A stretch of 64,000 nt of DNA. It comes from Miscanthus floridulus (lineage: Eukaryota; Streptophyta; Magnoliopsida; Poales; Poaceae). Location of the stretch: NCBI RefSeq assembly GCF_019320115.1, contig NC_089591.1, positions 19,136,502 to 19,200,501 on the forward strand, read 5' to 3'. The notes under the pieces were generated by a model. That model was not told where the DNA came from. It saw nothing but the letters and a program-made list of their open reading frames with translations, and searched no databases. How positions within the stretch are numbered: the first letter of the stretch is position 1; each line of letters begins with the position of its first letter. The position numbers were made by a program, and so were the translations under genes. Below, one piece after another: positions 23,140-33,505 of this stretch.

Positions 23140-24337
23140 CTCTGGGAGCAGTGAGGACCGGAGGTGACGTAAGGTATTATTTTAGCTGTGTGAAGGCAGC
23201 ATCTACTTCCTCCGACCACTCAAACTTTTCGGATGCTTTGAGTAGTTTAAGGAACGGTAATCCTTTTTTGCCTAATCTTGATATGAAACGACTGAGGGCG
23301 GCCATGCATCCGGTAAGCTTCTGAACATCCTTCACCTTTTTGGGCGGCTTCATGTCCAAGACAGCTTTGACTTTCTCTGGGTTAGGGCATATGCCATCAT
23401 GACTGACAATGTTGCCAAGTAGTATGCCAGAAGGAACACCGAAGATGCACTTCTTTGGGTTTAATTTCCACTGGAATGTGTTAAGGGCTGCAAAGGTGCG
23501 TTCCAGGTTGTCAACAAGGGTATGTGCTTCCTTGGTTTTGACAACTATATCATCAACATAGGCCTCGACAAGGTTGTCTTTTATCTCTTCTTTGAGGCAG
23601 GCCTGTATAGCGCGTTGGTAGGTAGCCCCGGCATTCTTGAGCCTGAACGACATGGTCGTGTAGCAGTAGGTGCTGAAAGGCATAATAAAAGATGTCTTGA
23701 TCTGGTCATCCTTTTTGAGAGTGATCTAGTGATAACCAGAGTAGCAATTGAGAAAGGAAAGTAGCTCGCAACCGGTGGTTGAATCTACAACCTCGTCTAT
23801 GCGAGGTAAACCGAAGGGGTCCTTAGGGCAGTGTTTGTTGAGATCAGTGTAATCAATGCACATTCTCCATTCATTATTCTTTTTGCGTACAAGAACCAGG
23901 TTGGCTAACCACTTCGGATGATACACTTCTTTGATAAATCCGGCTGCCAAAAGCTATGTAACTTCTACCCTAATTGCCTCCTTTTTGTCACGAGCGAACC
24001 GTCGTAGCTTCTGCTTGATAGGTTTGGACTTGCCATTGACATTCAAGGAGTGCTTGATCAAGTTCCGAGGTACACCAGGCATGTCAGCAGGTTTCCATGC
24101 GAACACATCCACATTGCTCCTCAAGAACCTAACGAGCGCGTCTTCCTATTTGGGATCCAGGTTGGCCCCGATGAAGGCCATTTTGCTGGGATCGCCGTCG
24201 ACCAGCTGGATCACCTTGTGCTCCTTGGACTTGATGTTCTTGCATGGAGCCTCGAGCTCTAGGATCTCCAGGTGGTTGGCTGAGGTCTTCTTGGTGTCGA
24301 GCATGGTCTCGGCCATGCGAATAGAGAGGTCGTGAGC
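23140..24337 (-). pseudogene. Reverse transcriptase of the nested Tat element
   Basis: RNA-dependent DNA polymerase. Clear motifs in order: GFIKEVYHPKWLANLVLVRK, WRMCIDYTDLNKHCPKDPF (23860s), PFSTYCYTTMSFRLKNAGAT, the active-site YVDD (23560-23549), then LTGCMAALSRFISRLGKKGL. One TAG (for Q) interrupts after NCYSGYH near 23730; otherwise the frame is good. Length and spacing fit full Ty3/gypsy RT. Confidence 0.9.
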
Positions 24338-25072
24338 CTATGCTATTTTGAAGTTGTCGTCCTCACAAGTATAAGCTACGTATATGTTGCCCCTGAGGGT
24401 TAGAACTCCTTTCTCGGTAGGCATCTTGAGCACCAGATACCTATAATGAGGTATGGCCATGAACTTGGTGAGCGACGGTCGACCAAGAATAGCATGGTAG
24501 GTGTCATTGAAGTCAGCGACCATGAAGTTGATGTAGTCGGTGCGGAAGTGGTCCGGGGTCCCAAATTGCACAGGTAGTGTGATCTGCCCAAGAGGTGTAG
24601 AGCTCTATTCGAGGAGAACACCCTAGAACTGCGCCTCATACGGCTTGAGATCCGCCTGGGTTATCTTCAGGGCAGGCAGACTATTCTTGAATAGTATATC
24701 GATGGAGCAGCCACCGTTGATCAGCACTTTGTCGAACTAAACCTTGTTGATGCAAGGATCGAGGACTAGGGGAAAACGTCCTGGCTCAGGTATTGCAGCC
24801 CATTGGTCCTTTCTGCTGAAGGAGATCTTGCGGTGAGACCATGGAGGGAGCCACGGATCGGTGAGGAGGTTATCGGTGTTGGCCACGTTCAAGCAAGCGC
24901 GGGCGAGTAGCTTGCGTTCTTGTTTGGTCTCGATGGACACTTTGCCTCTGATGATAGTGTGCACATGATCGGTTGGCTTGACGTACTTGTGACGGGGATC
25001 TGCATCTTCATCGTCGTTGTCCTCATTGCGCTGTTCCCCTACATCGTTAGGCTTGTTGGATGTATCTGGAGC
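24338..25072 (-). pseudogene. Aspartic protease region of the nested Tat element
   Basis: The retropepsin motif reads LINGGCSIDILF with the catalytic position at 24718-24716: AAC (Asn) replaces the expected GAC (Asp), a single G-to-A transition that would abolish activity. Downstream is the conserved FMVADFNDTYHAILGRPSLT and LVLKMPTEKG. Stops separate the pieces. Confidence 0.75.
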
Positions 25073-27646
25073 CTATTGATGCGTGTAGATAGACTTGAGA
25101 ACGCGGCAATTCTCCATGGTATGGTTTGACTTGGGATGGAGCTGGCAGGGCCCTTTCAATGCTTTGGCATAGTCATCTTCATAGTTACGACATCTGCCAC
25201 CTTTTTTGATGGTGTTGACCTCACCGTCGTCTTCCTGAGCACGCTTGCCCCTATAATCATCACGGCAGTTACGCCGCTGATTACGTTGGTCACGGTGGTC
25301 GCGGGAGTCATTGCGCTGGTTGCGGCGGTCAAAATTGTCATTCCGACCACGATTGCCGTGGTAGTCGTCGTGGTGTGGGGGGTGGTCGAAGCGTGGAACC
25401 CTTGCTGCTTCTTCGATAATTATCTTTTTAGCATCGTCGGCGTCCGCATATTTCTTAGCGGTGGCCAGGAGCACTGTGACTGATTTAGGCCTCTTGCACA
25501 GGAGCTTGTCCCTTAGGGCGTCGTGGAAGTGGAGGCCAGTGATGAAAGCCTCGATTGCCTCATTGTCGAAGATTGATAGGACCTTGATGCGCATCTCCGA
25601 GAAACGCCGGACGTACTCGCGCAGTGGCTCATCTTTTCGATCTCGAATTCGTTGCAGATCATATTTGTTGCCGGGTTGCTCGCAAGTAGCAATGAAGTTG
25701 TTGATGAAGGCTTGCTTGAGCTCTTACCAAGAATCAAAGTAGTTCACCGGCAAACTGACCAGCCATTGGTGACATGCATGGCCAACAGCGACTAGGAAGT
25801 AGTTAGACATGATGTGCTCATCAGCCATGGCTGATCTGCATGCAGTTTCGTAGAGCATGACCCATAATTCGGGGTTCTCCTTCCAGTCATACTTCTGAAG
25901 TTTCTCGAGCTTGAAGTTCTTGGGCCATATGACTTAGCGAAGGTGTGGAGTAAACTGCTTCAAACCCGGTGGGCCATGGGCAGTGTCGTATTCCATACGG
26001 CGATAGCTTTCGTGGGATGCACGATTGTGGGCTCTCTGGTTGATGTGAGCGCGCAGATCATGTCCTCCGAGGTAATGGTGGAGATCGTTATTGCCATCGC
26101 AGCGATCTCGGTTGCCATCTAGATTAGCCCTGCGACCGTGGTTATCGCGGCGATTGTCGCGGTTGTCTCGGCGGTTATCGTCTCGGCCGTCGTGGCAGTT
26201 GTTCTCCCGATGGCGGTTGTCATCCCGACCACCATCATGGCCACTGTTTCCACCTTGACGGTTGTCTGATGGGTCATTGTTGCACGAGCCACGTTGGTTG
26301 GGTGGCTGTGAGCGACTTGAGTACTGGTGGCTGTGGCTTGACTCGACTGAGACGGATGGAGCCCGAGCTTGATTTACAATCTCTATGGTCTGGGCCATAG
26401 CAGCCGTCAGATAGGCTTGTATTTCATCGCAAACTGCTTGGGTTTCTAGGGTATTGGGTAGCCATTGCATCGTTTCCATAGCAATGGCTATGTTGGCGCT
26501 TGGAGTCCTAAAGGCCTGTTTGTCCCCCACCCTATTGAAAGCATTGTTGAGGTCGCGCGGCTAGACCCTTATGCGTCATGCCTCCTCTTCTGCTTCGGCT
26601 TCGATTTATCGGTGATTAAACCGGTCAATATTGCATGCTTCACATGCAATCCTTTCTTGCTCTGTTTTGCCAACTGCTGGTGGTTCATCATTGCCAACAA
26701 CATTGATCAAATCCCCTCGCCTTGGTGGGAAAGACAGGAATTGTGGGAACCCTAGAGCGTGGTCTGGGATATCCAGATCGTATTCAATGCCTTCATCGTC
26801 GTGATGTTGGAGCTTGGTGTGGACGGAGGAATTAGATGCGATGCCAGACGAGGAGCTGGAGTCACCCTCTTGGACCATGTGGATGGATCCTTCTTGATAA
26901 TCCTCAATCCAGATCATGTTGACGAAGTTGCTTGGCCTCGGCCGAGGCTAATGTACAAAACACAGATCCAAGCAGCGTTGTATGTTATACACGTAGTTGG
27001 AGGCAGCGTTTCGCATGCCATAGGCCTGGGCCTGGTAGTTCTCCATTGAGGCTTCGTACTTAGAGAGCCAGAGGCCCATCGCGGAGGCTGGCTGGCGATG
27101 AGCGGAGCGCCCTTCAGAAGTAGATATGACCACAAGATCTGTACCAAGTCGTGTAGGACGGTTGGCCCGAGCTGGTCGGGTAGATCTATTGTGGGGAGTG
27201 GCTACCTACTCATTAGGTTGACTTTGAATTGCACTTACCAGAGCTAGGGTTTCAGCGAGTTTGGTGCCGACCCAATCGATGGAATCGAGCAGGTCAGTGT
27301 TGTCGATCTGCTTCCCTTTGTAGCGGGGGTGCGGACGATGGGTTGTCGGCATGGCTGAAGATGATGTAGATGTGGTCGGAGCCAGATGTGCCATGGTCGG
27401 AGCCAGATGTACCATGGTTGGAGCCAGATCCATTGTGGTCGGAGCTGTATTCACCATGGTCGGAGCCGTATCCAAGCTGGTCGGAGCCGTAGCCGATGCA
27501 GGTGAAGCAGTGGTTGACGTAGATTGAATCCGCGCCTCCTCCACAGTCATGGCAGTGAAGTCGTCGGAGCTAGTGGTCCAGGTGATCTAGCCGACGGTGA
27601 ACGTGAGGCCGTTCGGCATAGCCACGAAGCCAGAGATGATGACCAT
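25073..27646 (-). pseudogene. Gag of the nested Tat element
   Basis: Start codon 27646 (MVIISGFVAMPNGLTFTVG). It includes the seven-residue APT repeat block, then DLLDSIDWVGTKLAETLALV. A segment at 26530-25934 runs through a strongly charged Arg/Asn/Asp-rich region (RRDNRDNRRDNHGRR). The Retrotrans_gag core follows (AIEAFITGLHFHDALRDKLL, 25594 onward), then a second RD-rich tract and a zinc-knuckle-like GPCQLHPKSNHTMENC near 25130. TAG/TGA stops and frame changes split it. The charged tracts fit RNA binding. Confidence 0.8.
27365..27490 (-). repeat. Six 21-bp coding tandem repeats in Tat gag
   Basis: Six seven-residue units of the form (T/L)APT(M/T/S)xx: TAPTSLD, TAPTMVN, TAPTTMD, LAPTMVH, LAPTMAH, LAPTTST. 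At DNA level the unit core is GGTCGGAGCC on the plus strand. Period three times seven keeps the frame, so copy number can vary without breaking Gag. Confidence 0.85.
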
Positions 27647-27681
27647 CTTGTTTGCTTGGAGAGCAGTACACACACCCCCTA

Positions 27682-27693
27682 CCTGGCACGCCA
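27682..27693 (-). other. Primer-binding site of the nested Tat element
   Basis: TGGCGTGCCAGG on the minus strand, one base from the LTR end, followed by TAGGGGGTGTG. The same site type (TTGGCCTGCCAGGTAGGGG) follows the LTR at 57183, which ties the two Tat copies together. Confidence 0.8.
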
Positions 27694-27694
27694 C

Positions 27695-28165
27695 TGTCGA
27701 CGAAATATGGTCGGCAGTCTACCTAGGGATATGCCCAAGGTAGTAGATTGTTAGCAGACAGATGCGCAAGCCACAAACAAGATGGTGACACAAGACAGAC
27801 ATGAGGTTTTATCTAGGTTCGGCCGCCAAGAAGGTGTAATACCTACGTCCTACATCAGATTATATTGCTGTATGTCAATGAGAGATGTTTTTTAGAGGGG
27901 TCCCCTGCCCGCCTTATATAGTCCAGGGGGCAGGGTTATAGATCTGGAAACTAATCATAGTCAGTTACAATTGCCATAGGTGACCGGATAAGGATTCCTA
28001 TTCTAACCGACCAAGATCTAGCTTGATCGCCAAATCTGTCTTGACTCCTTGCACGGTACTCCGAACAGGTTGGCCGGGCCGCTCGTCGTCTCTTGGTGGA
28101 CCGGACCCACTGATCTGGGCTGGCCCAAGCTTAGCCGTAAGGGTATAGGGGTTAATACCCCCACA
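27695..28165 (-). repeat. 5' LTR of the nested Tat element
   Basis: Plus-strand edges TGTCGACGAAATATGG and TAATACCCCCACA. It is adjacent to the primer site. TATA-like TTATATAG lies at about 27916 and appears in both LTRs. Confidence 0.92.
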
Positions 28166-29492
28166 AGTATAGAGAGATTAGAAGACGTTGTGCCGAGCAA
28201 AAGAGCCGATACAAGCAGGGGAAGACATCAGAAGTAGAGACGACAAAGCCATGGGTCACATCTCGGATTCTATTGAATAAATGGCAGCGACAGAAGGAAA
28301 AGGATTATTAGCGTTGGTTAAAAGATCAAGCGTACCAACATCAACTAAAATAGGAGAAGTATGAAAGGGAATAGGCCGAATTACATTGGAATTGTCCCTT
28401 CTTCAGACATTGCTGGAACGAAGGTTTGAAATTGCCTACCAGACATGACTGTCTAGAATGCAGCAATCAATATCGGGAGTATAGGCAATCTCAAACCAAT
28501 CGCCAGTCTATCTATGCTCAAGATGCATATCATCATAATAACATGGATCGGCGCTTAAAAACTAAAAATGTTCATGATCGGCTTAGAAAAAGAGTCATTG
28601 ATCAAAACTGGGTTGATCATGAAGAGGGAGGCACTGAAAGAAGATACATGTGGTAGGAAGGCCAGTGGTGCCTAGGAGGTTTAACAAGAAGCCAAAAGAT
28701 AAGGGTGCAACGCCTAAAGAATAAAGAGATGGAATAGGCTCAGGCATTCAGTAAAACTCAAGTGTGGCGTACCAAGCAAATAGCCGATAGAAAGCAACCA
28801 TCGGCTAATATCCAAATGACTTTCTGTTGCCATCGGAATTCAGAGCTCCAGCAAATCAAGAAGTTTATTTGGATTTCGATGAATTAGAGTATGAGGAGAT
28901 GGTTGCCAAGTTGACGGTTGTACAACAAGCAATATTTGACAAACCAGTCAAACATCGATACTTAAAAGCATTATATATGAAAGGTCTTGTCAATGGGAAG
29001 CCGATGAACAAGATGTTGGTGGACGGAGGTGCATCTGTCAATCTTATGCCTTACACTACTTTTCATAAACTTGGCAAAGGACTAGAAGATCTAATGGAGA
29101 CTGACATGATGATTAAGGATTTCAAAGGTAATATGTCTAAGACCTGGGGGGCAATAAACATCGAGCTAACAATCGGAAGCAAGACTCTGCTCACTACATT
29201 CTTCATCATCGATGGGAAAGGGTCTTACAGTTTGCTCCTCGGTCGTGATTGGATTCATGCGAATTGCTACATACCATCAGCCATGCATCAGTGTTTGATC
29301 CAATGGCATGGAGATGACATTGAACTAGTTCGCGCTGATGAGTCCGTGAGCATCGCAACAGCAGATCCGGTCTTTTGGGAACTAGGAGACTTTGAATGTT
29401 TTTCTAGCAAGTCATGGGAAGGAGGCTTCGTTAAGATCAGCAATGAAAGCCAACAGCCGATGCAAGTGATCGGCTCTGAGAGTTTATTTTAG
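28166..29492 (+). pseudogene. Gag C-terminus and aspartic protease of the RT-less gypsy element
   Basis: The frame continues directly from 15512 with REIRRRCAEQKSRYK. A Cys/His cluster follows (FFRHCWNEG...HDCLECSNQY, about 28398-28460), probably the nucleocapsid zinc region. From 28827 a long clean frame of 221 codons carries the retropepsin motif LVDGGASVNLMP (Asp at about 29021) and the second conserved segment SYSLLLGRDWIH. The protease would cleave the polyprotein. Stops and a short loss of frame occur at 28310-28800. The frame ends at a TAG at 29490; no RT motif follows. Confidence 0.82.
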
Positions 29493-29927
29493 TAGCAAAG
29501 TCATGGCTTCATGTCGGCCATTGGATTAAAGAAAAAATAAGCATTGAGTCTTAAAGATGAGTTTAGGCCGACGTATGTGAATGCTAAGTAAAGGTGTAAG
29601 TGCGATTCAGAGTTAATGGATTTCTTAAAGAAGATCTGTTTTGCTTCATAGGATGCTAGACCTGGGTTGATTAATCATTCAACTTTTGCTATGAAAAGTT
29701 CTACGGTACGTTATCCTGACACCCGATCAACATTTGATAGCTGAGTTCTTCTCGGCTCTAATAGCCGATACCAGAAGGGTATCGCCTCTAGTTCAAAAAA
29801 TGAAAAATCTTCAAAGACAGTAAAAGCTGATACGATATGTATCGCCTATAGACACAAGAGCATTGTACCAATGTACATTCATGGAAAGAACAAGAGTCTT
29901 TGTTCGTCGAATGACCCTAGATACAAT
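29493..29927 (+). other. Spacer between protease and antisense gene 1
   Basis: About 430 bp where RT would begin in an autonomous relative. Only short decayed frames are seen; at about 29520-29700 the plus strand retains a few pol-like words (LKDEFRPTYVNA) but nothing longer. The sequence CGATACNNNNNGTATCGCCTNTAG occurs twice (about 29770 and 29830), and similar text recurs at 31530-31600. Confidence 0.4.
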
Positions 29928-30758
29928 CTAACTAAAGACCTTGTTCACCACATCCTGGGCGGATGTGATGTCTACTATGGCCTTCGCCGCCATGACAAAC
30001 TCTTCGAGCAGATCCTCATGCTCCTTAGGACCATCGCCTATTGGGTAACTAGTCTCCATGGCATGGGGCTCATGCTTGGTTTGGACTTGTGTCGCCGTCA
30101 GCGCCACCACCGTGCCATGACGAACACCATGGAGGGCGATCTCCCGAACGCGGACCGAGACATCTTGGAGACGAGCAGCGATAAGGGAACCCCATGCATT
30201 GATGGCATCCGCCACTAGTTGGAGGGACTCCAACTGCACCATCAGGGCTGGCAGTCACAGGAACAAAAGACTATCAAGATAAAGATAATGGAAATCAGAA
30301 TGAAGTATTCCTAGAATTTGTCTTACCTGCCACCATGGCATCAGACTCGGCTAGCCGTGCTCGGATGGTGTTGGCTTCCTCCTCAGCTATGTGAAGGGTG
30401 GCCTAAGAGACCCTAAGGCGAATCTCCAGTTGGCTGTTCTCCCAAGTCGCCTCGGAATAGCGATTCTGAGCCATCCTCCACTCATGAAGGTAGCGCCGGG
30501 CGTCGTTGCCATTGTAGGAGTTAGAAGAATCCAATGATGAGGCCGGCATAGAAGATGCGGCGTCAGAAGGCCCGCCGGCCCTAGGAAGAGGATGGAGACT
30601 GTCATTCACAACAAACCTGTAGGCGAGTCAGAACTATTCATCATCATAAACAAGAAATGTCAATCTCACCTCATGCGTCGGGGATGCTGGTTCATCGGCA
30701 TATTCTCCTTCGGGACTTCCTCTGCCACGCACTTGCCTCGGTTATCTTCGCCGGCCAT
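29928..30758 (-). CDS. Antisense gene 1 of the RT-less element (three exons)
   Basis: The gene lies opposite to gag, between protease and the 3' LTR. Exons: 30758-30670 (MAGEDNRGKCVAEEVPKENM), 30616-30327, 30247-29928. Both introns are GT-AG (GTGAG...CTACAG, GTAAG...TGCCAG) and about 53 and 79 bp. Exon lengths 89 and 290 nt leave phases 2 and 1, and the frame continues correctly across both joins, which strongly supports real splicing. The middle exon is helical (RRYLHEWRMAQNRYSEATWE); the last contains VRVREIALHGVRHGTVVALT. One TAG inside exon 2, where CAG is expected, breaks it. It is paralogous to gene 2 at 31753-32488. Function unknown; I see no catalytic motif. Confidence 0.7.
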
Positions 30759-31752
30759 GGAGGATGATTGGATCTATGAAAGGGAAATGGAAAACTGCTA
30801 TAGGGTTTCGACAGGCAGAGAAGAGCAAAAGAACAGTTGTGAGTGGAGATGTGTTTGAGGCTAAAACCACTGGCTAATATTTGAAGACCTAAAGCGAAGA
30901 GGCTGACACCTCAGGACGTGTAAAAGGCAACCGCAATTAATAGAAGGTGAAGTGCCACTTCACTAGTGCCGATGGGAGTACGGCGTTGAGTAACTGAAGG
31001 CAGGAAATCGAAGGGTTCTCCTAATAAAAGCCGTGTTTTCAGACTTCATTAGATTAGAAGTTTGGGATCGGCTGTATCAAATTGGCTCTTTAGCCGAAAA
31101 AAGAAGCGTAATTAAATAACGGAGAGCATGATCGATTCTACACAAGATACGCATTGACATGCAGATTTCAAGTCTGAAACATCATAGATCGCTCTCAATA
31201 TTTCTAGCCAAATAGCACCAGCTCCCGCAATCTGTTTAACTTCTTCGGCTGATCTAGGGATACTTTCAAAGACATACTTACGACGGTCAATGGCAATGAG
31301 ACTCCATAGAAAGCTAGAGATGGATTAACCTTGACAGCCAAAAGTGAGATAGCCGGTATGGTCACCTAATCGGGAGAAACCTTATCGGATCAAGCATTGT
31401 GCGCTCGGTACATCTTGGAAACACTAAGAGGAGAAGAAGAATTCGGCAGAGCAATCAAATGGGGAATATTTGAAGGAATATTACCCTAACGTTTGGATTA
31501 ATACTTGACAACCAATTTGCTCAATTAGCCGATACTAGAAGGGTATCGCTTCTGGTGCGAAAATGAACCTAGAAGGGTAAAAGCCGGTGCAATGTGTATC
31601 GCCCGTAGGAGCAAAGCAAACATGGACAGAGTGATGCATATAGTATGAAGTATGAAATAAAAGGAAAAATCACTCAAGACAGGGGAATTGTTTGCTAATA
31701 TCCCTATTACAAACTACGGGCCAAAAAACACTTTGGCTATTATATCATCGGC
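30759..31752. other. Intergenic spacer between the two antisense genes
   Basis: No gene seen. It holds the presumed promoter of antisense gene 1 (weak CAAATATTAG on the minus strand near 30876) and the second copies of the CGATACNNNNNGTATCGC-type words (about 31530-31600) also found after the protease. This suggests that the whole unit of spacer plus antisense gene was tandemly duplicated. Confidence 0.4.
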
Positions 31753-32488
31753 CTAGGAGATGAAGGTTACAGAGTTGGCGACATCGGAGAAATCCTCGAC
31801 CAGGCGCTCATAATCTCTAGGGTATCTGGTGACTAAAGCTTCATGAGGAAGAAGCCAGAGATCGTGATTGGAGTAAACTTGTGCAGCGGCCAATGCCATA
31901 GCAGCGCCATGATGAACGCCATGTAGGGCGACCTCCCTAACACGGTTCGAGATGTCATGCAAGCGGACCACTAGGACGACACCCCTTGCATTGATGAATC
32001 CTATTGCATGGTCCACGGCCAAACAAAGGCTTTCCAGCTGAGCTGATAGATCTAAAGAATTTGGAGAAGAGGTGAATAGGATCTTAGAGAATAAAAGTTG
32101 AAAAAAGACAAAAGATTATGGTAAATGTCTCACCAGCAATTCTGGCTTCAGCCTTGGCTAGTCTCTCCCACATCGGGTTGGCCTTAGGAGGTGATCAGCC
32201 TTGGATTATGGCCAGAGCTGACTCTGCAATAGAGAGGCAGTCGACAAGTTTCTCGCCGGTACGATCAATGGAAGCGATCAGGTCATCGTTATCTCTCGAC
32301 CTCCTCAGGTAACAGGGGAGCTGGCGATGAATTGGTACTGAGGATGGCCCCAAAGGCTAAGTGGAGTTGGCCCTATGCTCTGGGATGATGGGAGCATCAC
32401 AAGTGGCACCCTTCCGACAGTGGATGCGCTGGCGTAATGATGTAGATCCATCGAGGGCCTCCTCAGTAGATCTCTTGCTATCCTCCAT
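31753..32488 (-). pseudogene. Antisense gene 2 of the RT-less element (two exons), with Gag-like segment
   Basis: Exon 1 is 32488-32134 (MEDSKRSTEEALDGSTSLRQ...), exon 2 is 32042-31753. The intron is GT-AG (GTGAG...TATCAG) and its phase is 1, the same phase and place as the last intron of gene 1: ...IA|AQLESL here against ...VA|ALMVQLESL there. Exon 2 has VRLHDISNRVREVALHGVHH, clearly paralogous to gene 1. Exon 1 contains NDDLIASIDRTGEKLVDCLS, which matches the N-terminal Gag region of the Tat element at 57462 (NDDMIASIDQVGQKLTDCLS). Two stops in exon 1 break it. Function unknown. Confidence 0.65.
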
Positions 32489-32577
32489 GATTTCAAAAAT
32501 ACAGAAAAGCAGAAGCTATACTAAGGATGCAGAAGGTTTGAGGCGAAGCGAGTTGTTGTTCGACCTACGGCCGTGGC

Positions 32578-32592
32578 CTATATATATATAGC
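32578..32592 (-). promoter_or_regulatory. Candidate TATA box of antisense gene 2
   Basis: GCTATATATATATAGGCC on the minus strand, about 90 bp upstream of the ATG at 32488, with GC-rich flanks. Normal plant core-promoter geometry; activity is inferred. Confidence 0.5.
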
Positions 32593-33490
32593 CTAGGAAG
32601 GCAAGAAGATAGATTTCACCAGGGGTGTGAATTTGGAATAAAAAACGAAAGCAGAACAACAATCTAGGAATTCAGGGGACGAATAACGAAGCGATAACAT
32701 ATTCGAATTTATTGCTTCCCCAAATTACAAAATGTCATGAAACGGATTCGAAGATTTTACATTGACCAGAGATCAACCTATCGAGGCTTCTTTGGATTGA
32801 AGGGAGTCCAGGCCCCCACAAAGTCGAAGGTCATCGTGAAACAAATCGACATTGGCCTATTGATAAAATTGTGCCCAAGAAAAGGAAAATTGCCCGCTTA
32901 GCATGTGCTCAGCCGATTTTTTGGTAAAACGAGAAACTATGGGAAAGAAGCCCGTGGCTTTCCTAGTAGCGTTTAGTGGAACAGACAAGGGAAAGGTGTC
33001 CACACATTTTAGTCCTTGCAAACACTAGAACAGCTCTGCGAGCATGGTGAGAAGACACAGGTGATGTTACCAGACTTCTTCTAGCCATAGTAACTGATTC
33101 TCTTGCTCGACAAGACACTAGAATGAGCGACACAATCACCCTATGCACAAGAATTCTTCTAACTACTCAAGATCTCCATAGTAGAAGGATAGACCATGGA
33201 GGGTCTAGCAGAGTCGAAAGCACTCGAGGAGGCAGGTAGAAGAGAAACATGGCTGAATTGTTGAGTTTCTCTCGCCAGGGTCGGATAGGCATTTTATAGC
33301 TGGCCTAGGAAGATGAATCCAAGTGCCTGTGAAGCAGTGACGCTTTTGTAAAAAGTTTTGAGGCATAGGATCATGAGTGGACGCAAGCGGCAACAAACAG
33401 TGGACCCCAGATCAAGGTTCTCTACCCGTGACTATGGACCAATCAGGGATACAGACATGATAATTTTGGAATAAAATTACTTTTATCCCA
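32593..33490 (+). other. 3' untranslated region of the RT-less element
   Basis: No coding sequence seen on either strand apart from short frames without motifs. It ends in the polypurine tract. Confidence 0.5.
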
Positions 33491-33501
33491 AAATTGGGGG
33501 G
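33491..33501 (+). other. Polypurine tract of the RT-less element
   Basis: AAATTGGGGGG followed by CACG and then the LTR start TGTTTACACC. This position is expected for the plus-strand primer. Confidence 0.75.
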
Positions 33502-33505
33502 CACG

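Larger units (their letters stand above)
15513..28165 (-). mobile_element. Complete Tat-type Ty3/gypsy retrotransposon nested in gag
   Basis: Twin 471-bp LTRs (15513-15983 and 27695-28165) are flanked by AGTAC (15508-15512) and AGTAT (28166-28170), a duplication with one C/T change. The coding order on the minus strand is gag, protease, RT, RNase H, integrase; a plus-strand spliced gene lies between integrase and the 3' LTR. This layout, with an antisense ORF downstream of pol, is known for the Tat lineage. By-eye comparison of the LTRs gives roughly 30 mismatches and no gaps, so it is not recent. Scattered stops make the copy inactive. Confidence 0.92.

Noticed and set aside
25136..25483. 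Plus-strand frame that looks like a multi-pass membrane protein
   Set aside because: It is the exact opposite strand of the Arg/Asp-rich RNA-binding tract of Tat Gag; complementing Arg/Asp/Asn codons yields Val/Ile/Ala/Leu codons, so the hydrophobicity is an artefact.
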